From the NCBI RefSeq assembly GCF_003573695.1, contig NC_039364.1, positions 238,060,777 to 238,124,776 of the forward strand: a stretch of 64,000 nucleotides of DNA, in the 5' to 3' direction. Position numbers and translations under genes: made by a program. Below, piece by piece: positions 1 to 11,199 of this stretch (its first letter is position 1; each line of letters opens with the position of its first letter). Source of the stretch: Papaver somniferum (Eukaryota; Streptophyta; Magnoliopsida; Ranunculales; Papaveraceae). The notes under the pieces were generated by a model. It was not told where the DNA came from. It saw only the letters and a list, made by a program, of their open reading frames with translations, and did no database searches.

Positions 1-162
1 TCACCCTCCAATTCGTTCTACAACAAACAATGATGTTTTGATTAAAATTCCACGAGAGACTCATGCTAGAATTAAGCTGTGTGGAGATTTAGTTTGGTTG
101 GGTGTTTGATATTTTTCAAAACCCTAAAATTCGAGGATGTCAAAAAAGATTTATTCAATTAA

Positions 163-1875
163 TGGAAGATATCAGGTTCGGTTCAATTTATTCCATCGAA
201 AAAGGGATATTTTGTTATTAACCTTGACAATGAAGATGATCGAAAACGAGTAAGCTATGATGTTCCGTCGAGGATTAAATCTGAAACAGGGTTCCAACAG
301 CTTAAAATTCATCCATGGATGCCTATGTTTGATCCTGGGAAGGATAAGATTACTAGAGCTGCAGTTTGGGTTCGTTTCACGGCTTTGCCAATGGAGTTTT
401 GGGATGAAGAGACGATTTTTCGAATGGCAAGAGGGCTTGGTAAGACGGTTTCTGTTGATCCGCGTACTCTGCGTCATGAATATGGTTACTTTGGTGCTGC
501 TTTGATCGACATAGATTTCTCTCAACCTTTAGGAAGGATTTTGATTGATGGTGAAGAGAATGAAGAAATTTTTATTCAAGATTATGAAATTTTAAATAGG
601 CCAAGTTTTTGTGATTATTGCAAATCTATTGTCCATAAAAAATCTGATTGTAGAACAAAAAAGTATGTTGATTTGAAAGACAAGGCTGATGAAGAAACTG
701 ATCCTGTGATCAAAAAATCAATTGAAGCTGATATTGATGATCTTAAGAATTTCTGGCAAAAAGAACGTATTCCTAAAGGTAAGAAGAATGTACCAGAAGA
801 TCCTCCAATCATGGAGAAAGATCAAACTAACAATCCTGGAGATGATCCAAAAACAATGAAGAATTCAATTCTTGAGATGGCTACTGGAAAAAATATAATT
901 TTCCCCGAGCATAGTGCTAATTCTGGTGAAAAATTGGGTGAAGATGGTAATGAATCAGAGATGCACAATGATGGAGAGGCATTGTCTGTGCCGCACAATG
1001 ATGGTGCGTCATTATCTGGGGTTCGAAATGAAGGTGTTGTCCACTCTGTGCAGCACAATGATGGTGTTGTTCATTCCGTACAACGCAGAGATGATGCCAA
1101 CGATGGTAGTGGGACTCAGCCTGTGCTGCACAATGATGGTGCAGAATCTGTTTTGCGCAATGACGGTGTAGAACTTGCGGAAACTGTGCAAGATAATTTG
1201 CGCAACGAGGATAATACTAATCTGGAGATGCAAGAGATGGAAGCTTATAAAACTTATGAGTCCATGAAAGAGACAGCCCGGCAACGTGAGGTTGATGCTG
1301 AAGTTGCTAGAATTCAACAAGAGGTGGCTAAGACAAGGCTAGAGAATTTGAGGAAGAAGGTTTTAGATTTGCAACATGCCACAACCCAGCCAAGTTTGGT
1401 TAATGTTATTGACAATGAACATGATGATACTATGGTAGCAGCTTGTTCCCCAATTGCTAGTCCGACTCCTATGGATGATCATGATGAAGCTAGTTTTAGT
1501 GACGCCACTAAAACTTCAAGAAGATCTACTCCGGCTAAATCTTTAGAGAACCTAACGCTTTCTAATAGATTTGAAACTGGGACCGAAGAAATTGATGAGG
1601 TAGTTATTGAAACTAATGACGAAGTTGCAGATGCGGTGGATACGGTAGCAACAAATACTTCCAACGTAGTTGAAGAGGATGTAAGAAATTTGGAGTTACT
1701 TGCTAACAAAGAACTGGATGAGCGTGAGAAGAAGGAATTGGTTTACAAAAAGAAAAAACCAAAAGTTACTAAAAAGAAGACTATTACTGTGGCAAATGTT
1801 AGTCAAGTTCAAACACGAGGCGGTAAATCTTCCAGACAGGGTTCGGCAAGCCCTTCGAAGAACAGAGTTAATTAA
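163..1875 (+). pseudogene. LINE ORF1 (DUF4283 plus CCHC zinc knuckle, RNA-binding Gag-like protein)
   Basis: The frame is open from 163, just after an in-frame TAA at 160-162, to the TAA at 1873-1875. The first ATG in this frame is at 319. However, the codons before it already encode a DUF4283-type start (WKISGSV, then a beta-strand-rich stretch), so the true start is upstream and has been lost. The domain continues through AAVWVRFTALPMEFWD. A zinc knuckle C-x2-C-x4-H-x4-C lies at 610-651. A long acidic, low-complexity linker follows, with repeated HNDG-like motifs (about 960-1180). A charged helical segment sits near 1230-1380, and a lysine-rich tail near 1735-1800. In plant LINEs this protein binds element RNA. 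Its stop codon overlaps the ORF2 start as TAATG. Confidence 0.85.
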
Positions 1876-4800
1876 TGCGTGTCTTTTATTGGAATGCTCA
1901 AGGCTTGGCTAAAGATGGTGCAAGGGCCAAGTTGAGTGAACTCTACCGCTTGCACAATCCTGATGTAATTTGTATTGCGGAGCCGCAGGTTCGTTGCACT
2001 ACGCGTTTTGTTAGGAATTTAAGTTTGCTAGATTTTTGTGAAGATGTTATCACTAATGAGGTGAATGGTGAGAGAGGTAACATTTGGGTCTTTTGGAAGA
2101 ATTCTATGGAAAGGCCGAATGTTCTATCTTCTTCAAAACAAGCTATCACTTTGGATTTTTCTGGTAATTATATCACGGCTGTGCATGCTTCTTCTGATGC
2201 GGTGGCAAGGAGGTCTCTTTGGCGTCAACTGGGGTTGGGATTTATTTCTATTTTGTGGTTGGTGTTGGGTGATTTTAATTGTGTTTTTCATTTAGATGAA
2301 AAGAAGGGTGGAAGGCCGATCTAAGAAATATATATGAATGAATTTTGAAGTTGGATCTCTGAAAATGGTTTGGTGGAAGCAGATGCTATTGGGAAGAAAT
2401 ATACTTGGTCTAATTGTCGGAGTGGCATTCACAGAATCGTTTCTAAACATGATAGGGCTGTTATTAATGATGCTTTCCATGATAAATATGCTAATTGGAG
2501 GTGCAAAGCTATGCCAAGAATTTGCTCTGATCATTCCCCTCTTTTTGGTTTTGCTTTTGATAGTCCAAGGCCAAATAGGGCTCCTTTTAGAATTCAGAAA
2601 ATGTGGCTTTCTCACCCATCTTTTTTGGATTTTGTAAAGGAAAATTGGAGTGTCAGGCTGGATGGTGCGCCTCCTTTTGTTTTCACGTCTAAGTTGAAGA
2701 GACTGAAGGATGCATTGAAGATTTGGAATAAAACTGTGTTTGGGGATGTTCAGTTTCGCTTAAAACAAGCGGAATTGAATCTTGATAAGGAGAATGATAT
2801 TCTGGATCAAAATGTTAGGTGTGAGCTGCAATTTTTGAAGGTTGCCGATGCCAGGAAAGCTGTTGATGAGGTGCGAACTGAATTGGCAGTTATGCTTAAA
2901 AAAAAATCGAGAACTAGTTGGTTAAGAGATGGTGATCAAAATACTCGATTTTTTCACAACACCATTCGAATGAGGAGAAGCCAAAACACAATCTCTGAAT
3001 TGAAGATTTCTACTAACTCTACTTTGTTTTTGCAGGATGAAATAAAAGATTACATTGTTGATCACTACCGTGCAAAATTTAATGGTGGAGATGTGCATAT
3101 TGATCCAAAGTTGTTTGAATATGAGCATGAAAGCATCTCAGCTGCTGAAAGTGCTTTTATGGATGCTATTCCGTCTTTGGATGAAGTTAAGGAAGCTGTT
3201 TTTGATCTGGGCGCGGATTCTGCACCTGGCCCTGATGGATTTACAGGTTTTTTCTTTAGAGTCTGTTGGAACATTATTTCTAGAGATCTTTTTAATGCTA
3301 TTGCAAACTGTTGGGCGATGCGGAAAATTCCTAATGGCATTAACTCTAGTTTTATTTTTCTAATCCCAAAAAATAATAAATCTGATGCTATTAAAGACTA
3401 TAGGCCAATTGGTTTAAGCAACTTATTCTTCAATATCATTACAAAGATTATGGCTACCAGACTTGGTACAATGCTGAATAAATTGATTTTTGAGGGGCAA
3501 GTGGCTTTTATGAAGGGAGGAAACATTCATGAAAACATAGCTTTGGCGTCGGAACTGATCAATGAGATTAGTGTAGAAAGGAAGCATGGTAATGTTGGCC
3601 TCAAACTGGATATATCCCAAGCTTTTGACACGGTTAGTTGGGAATTTTTTGTTGAGGTTTTTCGTCAATATGGTTTTTCTGATTCATGGTGTTCGTGGCT
3701 GCTTAATATTCTTAACTCTGCTCGGATTTCTATTATGATTAATGGTAGCCCTGAAGGTTTTTTCAGTATCACTAGAGGTCTGCGTCAAGGTGATCCTCTT
3801 TCACCTTTGATTTTTGTTCTTATTGAAGATGTCTTGAGCCGCAATCTCTCTAAGTTGTTTGCAGCGAAAAGTATGCAACATATGGTGAGTAAGAAAGGTG
3901 TGGCGCCAACTCATTTACTCTTTGCGGATGATATTCTTATTTTCTGTAAAGGTAATCTTCACAGTTTGCAGCATTTGAATGAGATGCTTGGTATGTATCA
4001 ACTTGCTTCTGGTCAATACGTTAGTTATGCCAAAAGCAAGTTCTATTATGGTGGCGACAAACATTCTCGTGCTGTTGCTATTCCAAACTTTATGGGCATG
4101 GAAAGGGCGCTATTCCCAGATAAATATTTGGGAATCCAATTAAAACCTGGTATTGTGCGTCATATTCATGTTCGACAAGTAATGGAGAAGATTATGGATA
4201 AACTGGCAGGTTGGAAGGGTAAGCTCTTGTCTTTTCAGGCTCGGCTAGTTTTGATTAAATCAGTGATTTCTAGTTATTTGCTTCATTCCATGGCTGTGTA
4301 TAAATGGCCATGCACGGCTATCAAGTCAGTTGAGAGGGCCATTCGAAATTTCTTGTGGTCTGGAGATGCTGAGAAGCGTAAATACTTTACGGTTCTTTAT
4401 GATGATTTATGTCGTTCTAGGCGTGAAGGTGGGCTTGGACTTAAGAAGTTGATTGATGTTAATAGGGCCATGCTTATGAAGTTGTGGGTTTCGATCCGTG
4501 ACTCTGATAAGACTTGGGCCAGATTCTTGAAGGCGAAGTATTTCAAGATAAATGGCAACTTGATCGATTATAAGTTGGGTTCTTCGGTTTTTCCAGGAAT
4601 CAGATTGGTGCATAATTTTGTGCAAAGGCATACGCGCTCAATTATAGGTAATGGTGCTAATACTTCCTTATTTTTTGATAATTGGTGTGCTGATTTTTCA
4701 ATTGCGCAACGAATTGGCATCACTAAAAAGGATCCTAATGATTTTAAGGCCAAAGTTAGTGATATTATTGTTTATGGCTCTTGGGTTATTCCTCCAAAGA

Positions 4801-5246
4801 CTAAGGAATTGATGTTACGATGCAATATTGATGTTGATAATTTTCCTCTTATTGGTGGTGGAGATGACTACAAAATTTGGGACTTGGATAGCAAGGGAGA
4901 GTTCTCTGTCAAGTCGGCTAAGGCTGCCATCAGGGCACCTGTAGAAATTTCGCCAACTGCAGCTCTATTCTCGAGAAGTGTTGTGCATCCTACTTTAAGT
5001 GTTCAGTACTGGAAGTTATTTAATAAGAAATGTTGCGCTACTGATGATAATATCATGAAGAAGACAGGTAGGGAGATGCCTTTTATGTGTCGTTTGTGCA
5101 GGGAGGATTGCGAAGATGTCAGCCATATTACTTGGCATTGCAAAATTGCTAAGAAGATTTGGAATTGGGCAGCTGATATTTTTAATCCGAAACCAATGAA
5201 GATCTTGTGGCCTCTTACAAGGTTGCAAAAGGGCGGAGTAGGATGA
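1875..5246 (+). pseudogene. LINE ORF2: AP endonuclease and reverse transcriptase
   Basis: The frame starts at the ATG overlapping the ORF1 stop. It is interrupted by TAA at 2322-2324 and TGA at 2346-2348, then stays open from 2349 to a TGA at 5244-5246, all in one frame. The endonuclease region begins MRVFYWNAQGL and contains the catalytic-type motifs IAEPQ, GDFN and, after the two stops, SDHSPL. The reverse transcriptase has LIPKNN, YRPIGLSN, LDISQAFDTV, the RQGDPLSP motif and FADD at 3921-3932, so the polymerase aspartates are kept. A zf-RVT-like region (CRLCREDCEDVSHITWHC) lies near 5090-5140. Nicking of target DNA and target-primed reverse transcription are the family role. The two nonsense codons inside the endonuclease would stop translation. 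Confidence 0.92.
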
Positions 5247-5318
5247 TAAAGGATCTGTGGCTTGTTGCAAATCTTGCAATAGTTACGGAATTATGGAAGT
5301 TGCGCAACAAGGCTTATT

Positions 5319-5969
5319 ATGAGAATTCGATGGCTTGAATTTAAGGGACGGGTTCATCAGGTAATTCGTGATAACTCAATTAGAATGAAGTGCCACATGT
5401 ATAATGCCTTAGATGATTTGCGAATTTTGAATTTCTTTAGAGTGAAGCATAGATATTGCAAACACTCTGTTCCAATTGAAGTTACTTGGACGCCGCCTAA
5501 TCCAGGTGAGATAATGATCTGTTGTGATGGTGCATCACTTGGCAACCCGGTCCAAGCTGGTTCTGGTATAGTTTTTCGTGATTTTAACTCGGCAGTTTTG
5601 GGAGTTTTGTGCGTTGGACTGGGCTGGCAGACCAACTTCTATGCTGAAGTTTATGCGGTTATCTATGGCGCAGTTGTTGCTCAAAGATGGAATGTCAAAA
5701 ATCTATGCGTCAGATCGGATTCGATGAGTTGCATTTTTGCTCTCCAAAAAGGAGAGTTGTCGTGGCAGCTAATGCAGTGGAGACTGACGAAGGGTTTTTA
5801 CAACAATATTAGTTATGTTCATAGCTACAGAGAGGCTAATTTTTCAGCTGATGCTTCGGCCAAACAAGCTTGTTTGTTGGTTGAGGAGAATTATGAGTTT
5901 TATGAGCGTAGGCCAGGTTTTATTCATTCTGTTGAATGGCCTGGAGAGGTTTATTTTCGTTTTAAATAG
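5319..5969 (+). pseudogene. LINE ORF2 C-terminal RNase H domain, split off by frameshifts
   Basis: This is the RNase H end of the LINE ORF2. It shares the main ORF2 frame, but the connecting segment (about 5237-5320, encoding LWKLRNKAYYEN) is in another frame, so at least two indels separate them. RNase H signatures are visible: CCDGASLGNP (first Asp), a Glu in NFYAEVYAVIYG, and an Asp in VRSDS. Near the end, HSYREANFSADASAKQA carries the usual H/N..AD pattern. The ATG at 5319 is just the first in the open stretch and is not a native start. RNase H removes the RNA strand during cDNA synthesis and is typical of one branch of plant LINEs. It ends at a TAG followed by the 3' UTR. Confidence 0.88.
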
Positions 5970-6120
5970 GTTTTATTGGCGTGCAGCCTTTTGGCTTAGC
6001 GCTAATATAGCCTAGTCCCTGTACAGTTTCGCTTTTTTATTCTATTTTTGTTGACCGAGTAAAAAGAAATTCATCGATACTATGTCGTAGCCTAGGTCGT
6101 TGTAATACATTAATAAAGTT
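5970..6120 (+). other. LINE 3' UTR with AATAAA
   Basis: About 150 bases follow the RNase H stop codon. They include T-rich stretches and an AATAAA hexamer at 6112-6117. No poly(A) tail is preserved, so the exact 3' junction is uncertain. The next 90 bases up to 6205 look like unremarkable flank. Confidence 0.5.
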
Positions 6121-6213
6121 ATTGGGTGACTATGTCAATGATCTAAGTTCAAAACCATATGAAAAATTGTTATCTATAAAAACCCATAAAAAATAGATAC
6201 AATGGAAAATAAA

Positions 6214-7022
6214 GAGTGCTATTATTAGGAGGGAAAGAATGGATTTGAGGAAAGAAGAATTATGAGGAGAGAATTAAAATTTTGGAGGAGGGATTGACTC
6301 TTTGAAAAAATATTGAAATGTCCACAATATCCTTTGATGTCTAATGTTGTAGGTTCTGCATAGTCGCACCGTATGGCAATACAATCTCCTGGTGTAAATT
6401 GTGAGTTCACTAATCTATATTATATGAAAAGAAGATGAGGTTAAGTACTGTAACTATGTTATGATCGAAGAAACACCAAGTATTTAAATCAAATTTTAAC
6501 CACTGTTTTAAGTCCAATCTTTGAAGTAGCTCATCCATATCATCTAGTAGCTCATCTAGTTTGTTCGAAATCACTTGAATAGTATTTATATACAAATCTT
6601 AATAAAGACAAAACATGATTAGATCCGCGGAAGATGATGTATAGCTGAGTTCCTACAAAAAGATATCTATTCTTTTATAGAGATTCGTGATTTATTTGTG
6701 ATTCATGTAGATGTTGATAATCAGACAAGTAAGGAGGCAATCTTCCTAGCCCCGCGAGTCATCTTCCATGATTACTTGAGATAGGTTGCTCAATCGCTTT
6801 TAGCAAAAACTAGGGTTTTTAACTATGTTTTGGTTGGACGAAGAAGATGAACAAGATGGACTCTTGGGAGGGACGGTTAGCTTAAGTTAATGAGGATGAG
6901 ATTGGTATTTTCAAAAAAGAAAAAATACTTTATTGGATTTATCTTTGACCAAACATTGACTTTGATTTCCCAAATTTCCTCCCCTCCTCAAATCCATTCT
7001 TTCTCTCCTAATAACAGGACTC
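6214..7022. mobile_element. Non-autonomous TIR DNA transposon (8-bp target duplication; hAT- or MULE-type)
   Basis: The element is bounded by terminal inverted repeats of about 42 bp. The left end starts GAGTGCTATTATTAGGAG and the right end, read in reverse complement, starts GAGTCCTGTTATTAGGAG. Both continue with GAAAGAATGGATTTGAGGA. Only about five of the first 42 positions differ. The 8-mer AAAATAAA is exactly duplicated at 6206-6213 and 7023-7030. No transposase frame is present, so it must move in trans. An 8-bp duplication fits hAT. The long TIR resembles Mutator-like elements, which usually give 9 bp, so the superfamily is left open. Confidence 0.85.
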
Positions 7023-7075
7023 AAAATAAAAGGTTAATGAAAGTGTAATCAAGCAAAATATAACCCATGAAATAA

Positions 7076-7366
7076 AAAAGCGGGCACCTAGCTCAGCTGG
7101 CCATCCCCGATTTCTATAGTTTCATGTGCTACAGGAGATCCCAGGTTCGAGCCCCCAATGACGTAATATTGCAGGAATTAATATGGAAGGTTGAGTTAGC
7201 TTGCCACTATTGTGACACAATCTCAGCCCCCATCCGCTTCGACTCCTTTGGCTAGATTACCATGAGACTCGCTGGTATAGCACGGCAATCTGTTCAATTA
7301 ATGTAGTAGTGCGTTGTTGGAGCTTAGCTTGTTAGGTTTCCAACCAGTTAATGTAATACTATTTAT
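7076..7366 (+). mobile_element. tRNA-derived SINE, complete, with target duplication
   Basis: The head carries RNA polymerase III promoter boxes: an A box within TAGCTCAGCTGG at about 7090-7101, and a B box GGTTCGAGCCC at about 7144-7154. The body continues about 210 bases to a tail ending TTAATGTAATACTATTTAT. The 11-mer CCATGAAATAA is duplicated at 7065-7075 and 7367-7377, which marks a retrotransposition event. A second, reverse-oriented copy at 18993-19281 aligns along the whole body, so this is a real family. It has no coding capacity and depends on a LINE for reverse transcription. The A-box region is tRNA-like, but the sequence is not a functional tRNA. Confidence 0.88.
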
Positions 7367-7377
7367 CCATGAAATAA

Positions 7378-8199
7378 TTTTTGTTTTTTTTTGTAATTAA
7401 AAAGGGCAAAAACAAGTAAAAAAAAATGTGACCAAAAAGAGAGGATAAACAATAATTGGTGTTTTTTTTTCTCCAAATGAATTGCATAATCCCAAAATAC
7501 ACCTGTGTATTTTCATGAACACTCGTTAAAAAGCATAAATTTGGCATGTTCATTTCAATCATCAAGTCATTTAACTAATGGTACCGTTAGCATGTATTAA
7601 AAAGTCACGTAGCGTGCACAAAATCAAACTCGTGTATATGTTCCTATACCGATGAGCTTAGGGATGCCGACTCTGGGTCCATGTAGTCAGCCACGTACAC
7701 ATAAGTGCCTCCCTCGCTGGGTTTATCTTTTATCCATCGGAAATCATGCATGTCTCTTCCAAAAATACATGCTCAAGCTAAAACTTGCAAAAGGTTTACA
7801 GAATCCAATCCCTGCTTGCCCCCATGATGCGTTTCCTCATGACCCATACATTCTTGGGAAATGCTCGCATTTTTCTATAGCATAATATTTCTTCCCACAA
7901 AAATACAAAACATACTTAATTAGTCATTTGATCGAAAAAATTAGATTAGTTAATCTTCTTGGAAGTCTTCCCAAGTTAATGGTATTTATCTTCTTCATCG
8001 TGACTTTAGATTTAAGATTAAGCTTGCTTGAGACACATTACCATTACAAAACAAGGCACTTAATAAATTTCATAATGTGGGATAAGGTATGCATCGGAAA
8101 GTCGACATGAGCTTATCCAAAATGTTCAAAGACTTGGTTGACAATGGAAATAATGGATAAAACAAACTCTACAGGACCTTCTCCTCGGTCTTCATATTT
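7378..8199. other. Unassigned intergenic sequence
   Basis: AT-rich sequence between the SINE and the first copia element. It contains homopolymer runs near 7380-7480 and short open frames (the longest about 77 codons at 7652-7885) with no recognisable domain. No repeat pair or gene signal was found. Confidence 0.5.
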
Positions 8200-8406
8200 T
8201 GTTAGATAACACGAAATTTTGGTTTTTATTTCCTATTTAAATACTGTTTTTCTGTATATAGCTTTGGTTTAGTTTGTTATATCGTGTAAGCCAAGTCACG
8301 GCTAAATTCCCTGTATTACAAATTTTGTAAACACTACATATATATAAACGGTTTTTCACCATTGGTTTCTCACGTCAAGAAATCCACCCAAAATCAATCT
8401 CTGTTT
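8200..8406 (+). repeat. 5' LTR of the outer copia
   Basis: It begins TGTTAGATAACACG and ends CTCTGTTT just before the PBS. A downstream match starts at 11010 and resumes at 15780. A TATATATAAA stretch near 8338-8347 may be the TATA box. Confidence 0.88.
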
Positions 8407-8418
8407 TGATATCAGACA
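8407..8418 (+). other. Primer binding site (initiator Met tRNA type)
   Basis: TGATATCAGACA directly follows the 5' LTR. It resembles the common plant copia PBS TGGTATCAGAGC with a few substitutions. Confidence 0.6.
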
Positions 8419-11000
8419 GGTCGATCAAAACTACGACCTGTTTTAGGGTTTTCATCTTCTTTTCATCTTTTTTCTTACCTACAGCTTTTGTTTTCATGGC
8501 TGCTGCCTTTTCTCAATCTTCTTCACAGGTAACTACTTCCTCCCACTTTCCATTTTCTGCTGGCATGTCCTCGCCTCCTGTTTCCGCTGCTTCCTTAGTC
8601 TCGCCTGCCAACATTCCTAGCTCGTTAATTCATGTCTGCAGTCCTAACAATGCTTTGCAGCTTCCTCCTTCCAGTAGCCATCCAGATTTGTTAAAAAATT
8701 CTAATGTGCTGGCATGTAATAATGACTCAGAAACTGTTACTGTTCCTGCTAACGGTACATCCCCCTACATCTGTCTGGAGTTACGCCAGAGATAACAGCC
8801 CAGCAGCTGTCTCCGTCCATCGATAAGCTGTCAGAGACCTCTTCAGATCATTGTCAGCAGCCAGCACTATTGCTTCCTACTACAACGACAGCACCCTCTT
8901 CACCTGCCCCAGCTGACTCACCTGATGATGTTGTTAGATTCCCTATAGAAGTCCAACAGCCTTTTTCCACAGACGACACAGTTCTGGAAGTCCAAAAGTC
9001 CTCCTCTTCCAAAGCTACGGAAGTCCAACAGTCCATGGAAGTTCAACAGTCTTTTCAAACAAAAGACAAAGCTATGGAAGTTCAACAGTCCTCCCCAACC
9101 ACAACTGCAGACGTCCAACAGTCTTTTCAAACGGACTCTCAACAATTTTTTTCTTGTGCTGCTACAGGGTTTGGTCATACCTACAGCAGACGTTTACCAC
9201 CTGCTACTGTTGCTTCTTCTGAAGTTCTGTTCCCTGTTGCTGTCGCGTCTGCGGAGGCTCAAGTGTCGGTCCCTGTTACTGACCAACAAGATGTTTCTTT
9301 CATCGCACTGGTACAACAAAATTTGCTGGATAAATCTGTTGCAACTTCTGGACCGCCTACTAGGAATGATCACTCCATGGTTACTAGGGGAAAGGACGGT
9401 ATTTTCAAACCGAAAGCTCTCTTAGCTTCGAAGTATGCCAATATTACTGATGCTCTCTTTGGGCCAACTTGTTATTCGCAGGCGAAAGAAGATCCCGACT
9501 GGCGCAAATCTATGGATGACCAATATAATGCCCTCATTCTAAATGGCACTTGGTCTTATGTTCCACGTACTCCGAATATGAATGTTGTAGGGTGTAAATG
9601 GGTGTTTCGTGTTAAACGTCGTGCTGATGGAACTATTGAATGTCGTAAGTCTCGTTTAGTTGCTCAAGGATTTCATCAACGTGAAGGACAAGACTATGGC
9701 GAAACTTTCAGTCCAGTTATAAAGCCTTGCACAATTCGTGTTGTTCTTACTCTGGCGCTTACGTCTGCTTGGTCTATTCGCCAGCTTGACATCCAAAATG
9801 CGTTTCTAAATGGGTTTCTTACGGAGGAAGTCTATATGAAGCAACCTCCTGCATATTCTGATCCAAATTATCCTGATCATGTTTGTCGACTGCATAAATC
9901 CTTGTATGGACTCAAGCAAGCACCAAGGGCGTGGTACACTCATCTTAGTGTGTTTCTTCAACAACTTGGTTTTGCTGCTTCTCGTGCAGATTCTTCTCTG
10001 TTTATTCGCCGTACATCTACCGATGTCACTTATCTTCTTGTGTATGTTGATGATATTATCTTAACAGGCTCCTCTTATACCTTTTTGCAACGTCTTATTG
10101 ATACTCTTCACAAGGAATTTGCACTCAAAGATCTTGGAGAATTGTCTCTTTTTCTTGGTGTTGAGGTTACAAGAACACCTAGTGGTCTATTTCTTTCTCA
10201 GCGACGGTATATAGAGGACTTATTGGAGCGTGCTAATATGCAAGGGGCAAAGCCTGTAAGTACTCCATTTACCATTTCTACTGAATTAAATCCACAAGGA
10301 GGGGTTCCTTTGAAAAATCCTACTGAATATCGGAGTTTAGTTGGAGGCCTTCAATACTTGTTAATCACACGGCCTGAGCTTGCCTTCTCGGTTAATAAAG
10401 TCTGTCAGTTTATGCAACATCCTATTGACAAGCATCTTCTTCTTGTGAAAAGAATTTTGCGCTACTTACAAGGTACTGCTTCTTTTGGTCTTACTCTCCG
10501 TCCTTCTTCTGATTTGAAACTAAGTTTTCAAGCCTACAGGGATGCTGATTGGGCTGGTGATCAAACCGATAGACGTTCCACTAGTGGTTATTGTGTTTAC
10601 TTGGGATCAAATCTTGTTTCTTGGAGTGCTAGAAAGCATAAAACTGTGTCTGAGTCAAGTACGGAAGCTGAGTATCGTGGTCTTTCCATTGCAACTGCTG
10701 AGCTCATGTGGATTGAATCTTTGCTTAAAGAACTTCAAGTTCTAGTCTGCACTCCTCCTGTCTTATGGTGTGATAATCTTGGTGCCACATATCTTACTAT
10801 GAATCCAGTTTTTCACGGTCGTACTAAACATATTGAAATTGATTATCACTTTGTTCGTGAAAGGTTCAACGTGGTCAGCTGCTTGTTCGCTTTGTATGTT
10901 CCAAAGATCAGGTTGCTGATGTCTTCACTAAACGCCTTTCGCGAGATAGGTTCTCTTCTCTACGCTCTAAGCTTATTGTTTCTGATCACCCGCTTAGATC

Positions 11001-11009
11001 GAGGGAGGG
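11001..11009 (+). other. Polypurine tract of the outer copia
   Basis: GAGGGAGGG lies immediately before the 3' LTR start TGTTAG, the expected place for plus-strand priming. Confidence 0.7.
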
Positions 11010-11072
11010 TGTTAGATAATAAGAAATTTTGGTTTTTATTTCCTATTGAAATACTATTTTCCTGTATACAAC
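11010..11072 (+). repeat. 3' LTR of the outer copia, left part
   Basis: Matches the first 60 or so bases of the 5' LTR (TGTTAGATAA..GAAATTTTGG...) and stops where the nested element starts. Confidence 0.85.
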
Positions 11073-11199
11073 TGTTAGAGTTTTTGGTATAATGCCTTAC
11101 CCTCTTTTGAGAGATAATGGCCATATATATTATTATGATTTTGGTCAATTAAGGAGAATATCCTGTGACCGTAAATAAGGAAGAGTATCTTATATTACA
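11073..11199 (-). repeat. 3' LTR of the nested copia
   Basis: 127-bp terminal repeat. It matches 15652-15779 with few differences. The plus strand reads TGTTAGAG...ATATTACA. Confidence 0.88.

Larger units (their letters stand above)
1..6120 (+). mobile_element. LINE (plant L1-like non-LTR retrotransposon), 5'-incomplete, degenerate
   Basis: Two consecutive coding regions on the plus strand are seen: ORF1 with a DUF4283-like region and a CCHC zinc knuckle, and ORF2 with an AP-type endonuclease, reverse transcriptase, a cysteine/histidine-rich zf-RVT region and a terminal RNase H. This order is the known layout of plant L1-like LINEs. No LTR, PBS or integrase is present. The 5' end lies at or beyond the window start. 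The 3' end is placed just after an AATAAA at 6112-6117. No long poly(A) tail or target duplication is recognisable, so the 3' boundary is approximate. Two nonsense codons and at least two frameshifts in ORF2 make the copy inactive. Confidence 0.93.
8496..11092 (+). pseudogene. Copia Gag-start / RT-RNase H polyprotein lacking protease and integrase
   Basis: The first part opens MAAAFSQSSSQ at 8496 and is Ser/Pro-rich. It stops at 8793-8795 after a one-base shift near the C5 run at 8761-8765; the other frame continues without a stop into the part read from about 8768 onward. Next comes a linker with repeated VQQS motifs (about 8950-9150), then the copia RT: WVFRVKRRADGT, AFLNGFLTEEVYMKQPP, LYGLKQAPRAWY and YVDD at 10043-10054. 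RNase H follows with DADWAGD, SSTEAEYR and TKHIEIDYHFVRERF. A second shift near 10865 garbles the last 40 codons. No CCHC, protease DSG/DTG or integrase HHCC/DDE segment exists between the Gag start and the RT, so roughly half a copia polyprotein was deleted. With two shifts it is not functional. Confidence 0.88.

Noticed and set aside
7080..7160. Genuine tRNA gene
   Set aside because: A and B boxes are present, but the cloverleaf cannot be completed and the sequence continues into a SINE body with a target duplication.
7652..7885. 77-codon frame
   Set aside because: No recognisable motif, codon pattern or context; likely chance.
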